Assembly: GCA_018136815.1 (NCBI GenBank)
Contig: CM030934.1
Span: 3,239,070 to 3,303,069, forward strand
Length of the DNA stretch: 64,000 nt
Reading direction: 5' to 3'
Origin: Isochrysis galbana
Taxonomy: Eukaryota; Haptophyta; Isochrysidales; Isochrysidaceae
Positions 62,943-64,000 of the stretch are shown here, one piece after another (the first letter of the stretch is position 1; each line of letters opens with the position of its first letter). A program made the translations under genes and the position numbers. The notes under the pieces are model-generated. The model ran no database searches, was not told the DNA's origin, and worked only from the letters and a program-made list of their open reading frames with translations.

Positions 62943-64000
62943 GTGACTTGATAGTGATCGCATGCGATGGCGAAGACTACGAGAGCATTCTTTTGGTCGT
63001 CGAGAAGGACGAGCACGATCCCCCGGGCTTCTTCAACGCCGTGCCTCTCGTGGACAATGGCGATGAGGAGATTGAAGGGCAGGCAGGTCGGCACATTCCG
63101 ATGCCTGCACGCAAAATAAAGCTCAGTGACAAGAGCTGGCGCCACATCCAGATCCGATGGTTCAAAGAACTCGTCGAACGTTTACTCAAGGAGGGCGCAG
63201 AGCAGACAAAGCGCAAGCAGACGGCCGTCAATGTTACGATTCCGCTCAACCAACCGGAGCTCAGCCGCATCATCAGCGTGAGAATGAGAAAGTACGGGAA
63301 AGGGGTGCAGAACGTGTGCCTGGTCGAAACCTCGACCATGCAGAAGCAGCCGATCGGGATTCGCCGGCAGGATCTGTTCTCAATATTAACGAACGATACA
63401 TTCAAAACGGCAGCACGGCTTGACTCGCCGGGCCACATGAATCACTTTGGCGCACATACGCGAGCGTGGTGGAATTCATCCGATGGGCATGCCCGAATCG
63501 ACAATCAAGAGACGGCTCTTGGCGCCCACACTGACGACCATGGGGCGGACGTGGACAGCTCTGCTGACGGATGCGGCACGGATGCGACTCCTTGGACCGA
63601 GTCCTACGACACCTACACGGACAACGCTGCCGAGGACCTCGGGATGGCCATGGCCCCGACGGAAACGCTAGCCGTGCCTCCAAATGTCGGGCAAGAGGTG
63701 TTCGTCATGACTGCCGGAAGCGGCGCCGGAGGTGAATATTCGTTGCAGGAGGTAAGAGCTACGGGTGCGGACAAGGCCTACCCCAAGGACTCGGCTTCAG
63801 CGCCCGCGACAAGCTCGCTCTTCTCAAACGGCCTTTGTGCAGGCGCGGACACAGATTCCAACGCCGATGACACGATGGACTTGTCTGAGGCTGAGTTCGT
63901 GGCCGCATGCACGGAGCGAGCCAAGTGCGTGGCCGAAGTCGACGAGGCATTGCAGCAATTATTGGGAGGGTTCGCCGATGCCAGAGCACTTCTCCAAGAG
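62943..64000 (+). CDS. Unrecognised protein, partial (runs off the window)
   Basis: After a splice acceptor cctgatcctcag the frame GAC TTG ATA GTG is open for about 352 codons to the right edge with no stop. Early residues look structured: LIVIACDGEDYESILLVVEK, KIKLSDKSWRHIQIRWFKEL and VNVTIPLNQPELSRII. From about residue 170 it becomes Asp/Ala/Thr-rich and low complexity. The first codon is split, so an upstream exon ending in phase 1 must exist. Lack of stops over 1 kb and the composition support coding. I recognise no domain. Confidence 0.6.

Overview
The window is a piece of a nuclear genome from a GC-rich microbial eukaryote, most likely a haptophyte-like marine alga. That is an inference from small GT-AG introns that often begin GTGCG and end GCAG, long homopolymer C/G and (CT/GA)n tracts, exostosin-type (GT47) genes with EGF-like modules, and abundant decayed retroelements. 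I cannot name the species; pelagophyte or dinoflagellate relatives are not excluded. Two 100-base N runs (19425-19524, 29525-29624) are scaffold gaps.

Host genes are sparse. In order they are: a six-exon membrane protein (5097-7205); a large signal-peptide multi-pass protein (11255-14110); a small Tim17-like membrane protein (18491-18952, minus); a seven-TM receptor-like protein (20981-22066); a CSD-RRM-RRM-LOTUS RNA-binding protein (26747-29259, minus); a YheT/EMB8-type alpha/beta hydrolase (30396-32357); a secreted FAD-linked oxidase (37635-38915, minus); a LETM1-like protein with one GC-AG intron (42905-45530); two GT47 glycosyltransferases (50179-51555, carrying an in-frame TGA, and 55319-58652 with seven exons); and an unrecognised gene running off the right edge (62943-64000). 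Exon joins were chosen so that splice sites and reading phase agree and family motifs become contiguous.

Most of the rest is retrotransposon debris. Several non-LTR (LINE) families sit here as 5'-truncated copies encoding the end of the reverse transcriptase plus a C-terminal CCHC zinc knuckle. Seven insertions have target-site duplications of 9-20 bp readable in the sequence, so their ends are defined to the base. Three things stand out: the sense-strand 3' ends finish in oligo(T), usually after TTAAGAAG, rather than poly(A); short non-autonomous derivatives begin exactly at a 20-nt palindromic hairpin (aactaagt-ttat-acttagtt); and one copy has a NUMOD4/HNH-like homing-endonuclease fragment between a LINE head and a LINE tail. 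Fragments of Copia (39.3-39.8 kb) and Ty3/gypsy (36.66-36.76 and 49.21-49.35 kb) elements, a possible TIR element with a 15-bp minisatellite (47959-49028), a BED-finger fragment beside a 68-bp hairpin, and many microsatellites fill the gaps.

The best candidate for something undescribed is this retroelement cohort: T-tailed LINEs with hairpin-capped 5' ends that mobilise short bipartite derivatives. The RNA-binding protein with cold-shock, RRM and LOTUS domains is the most interesting host gene.
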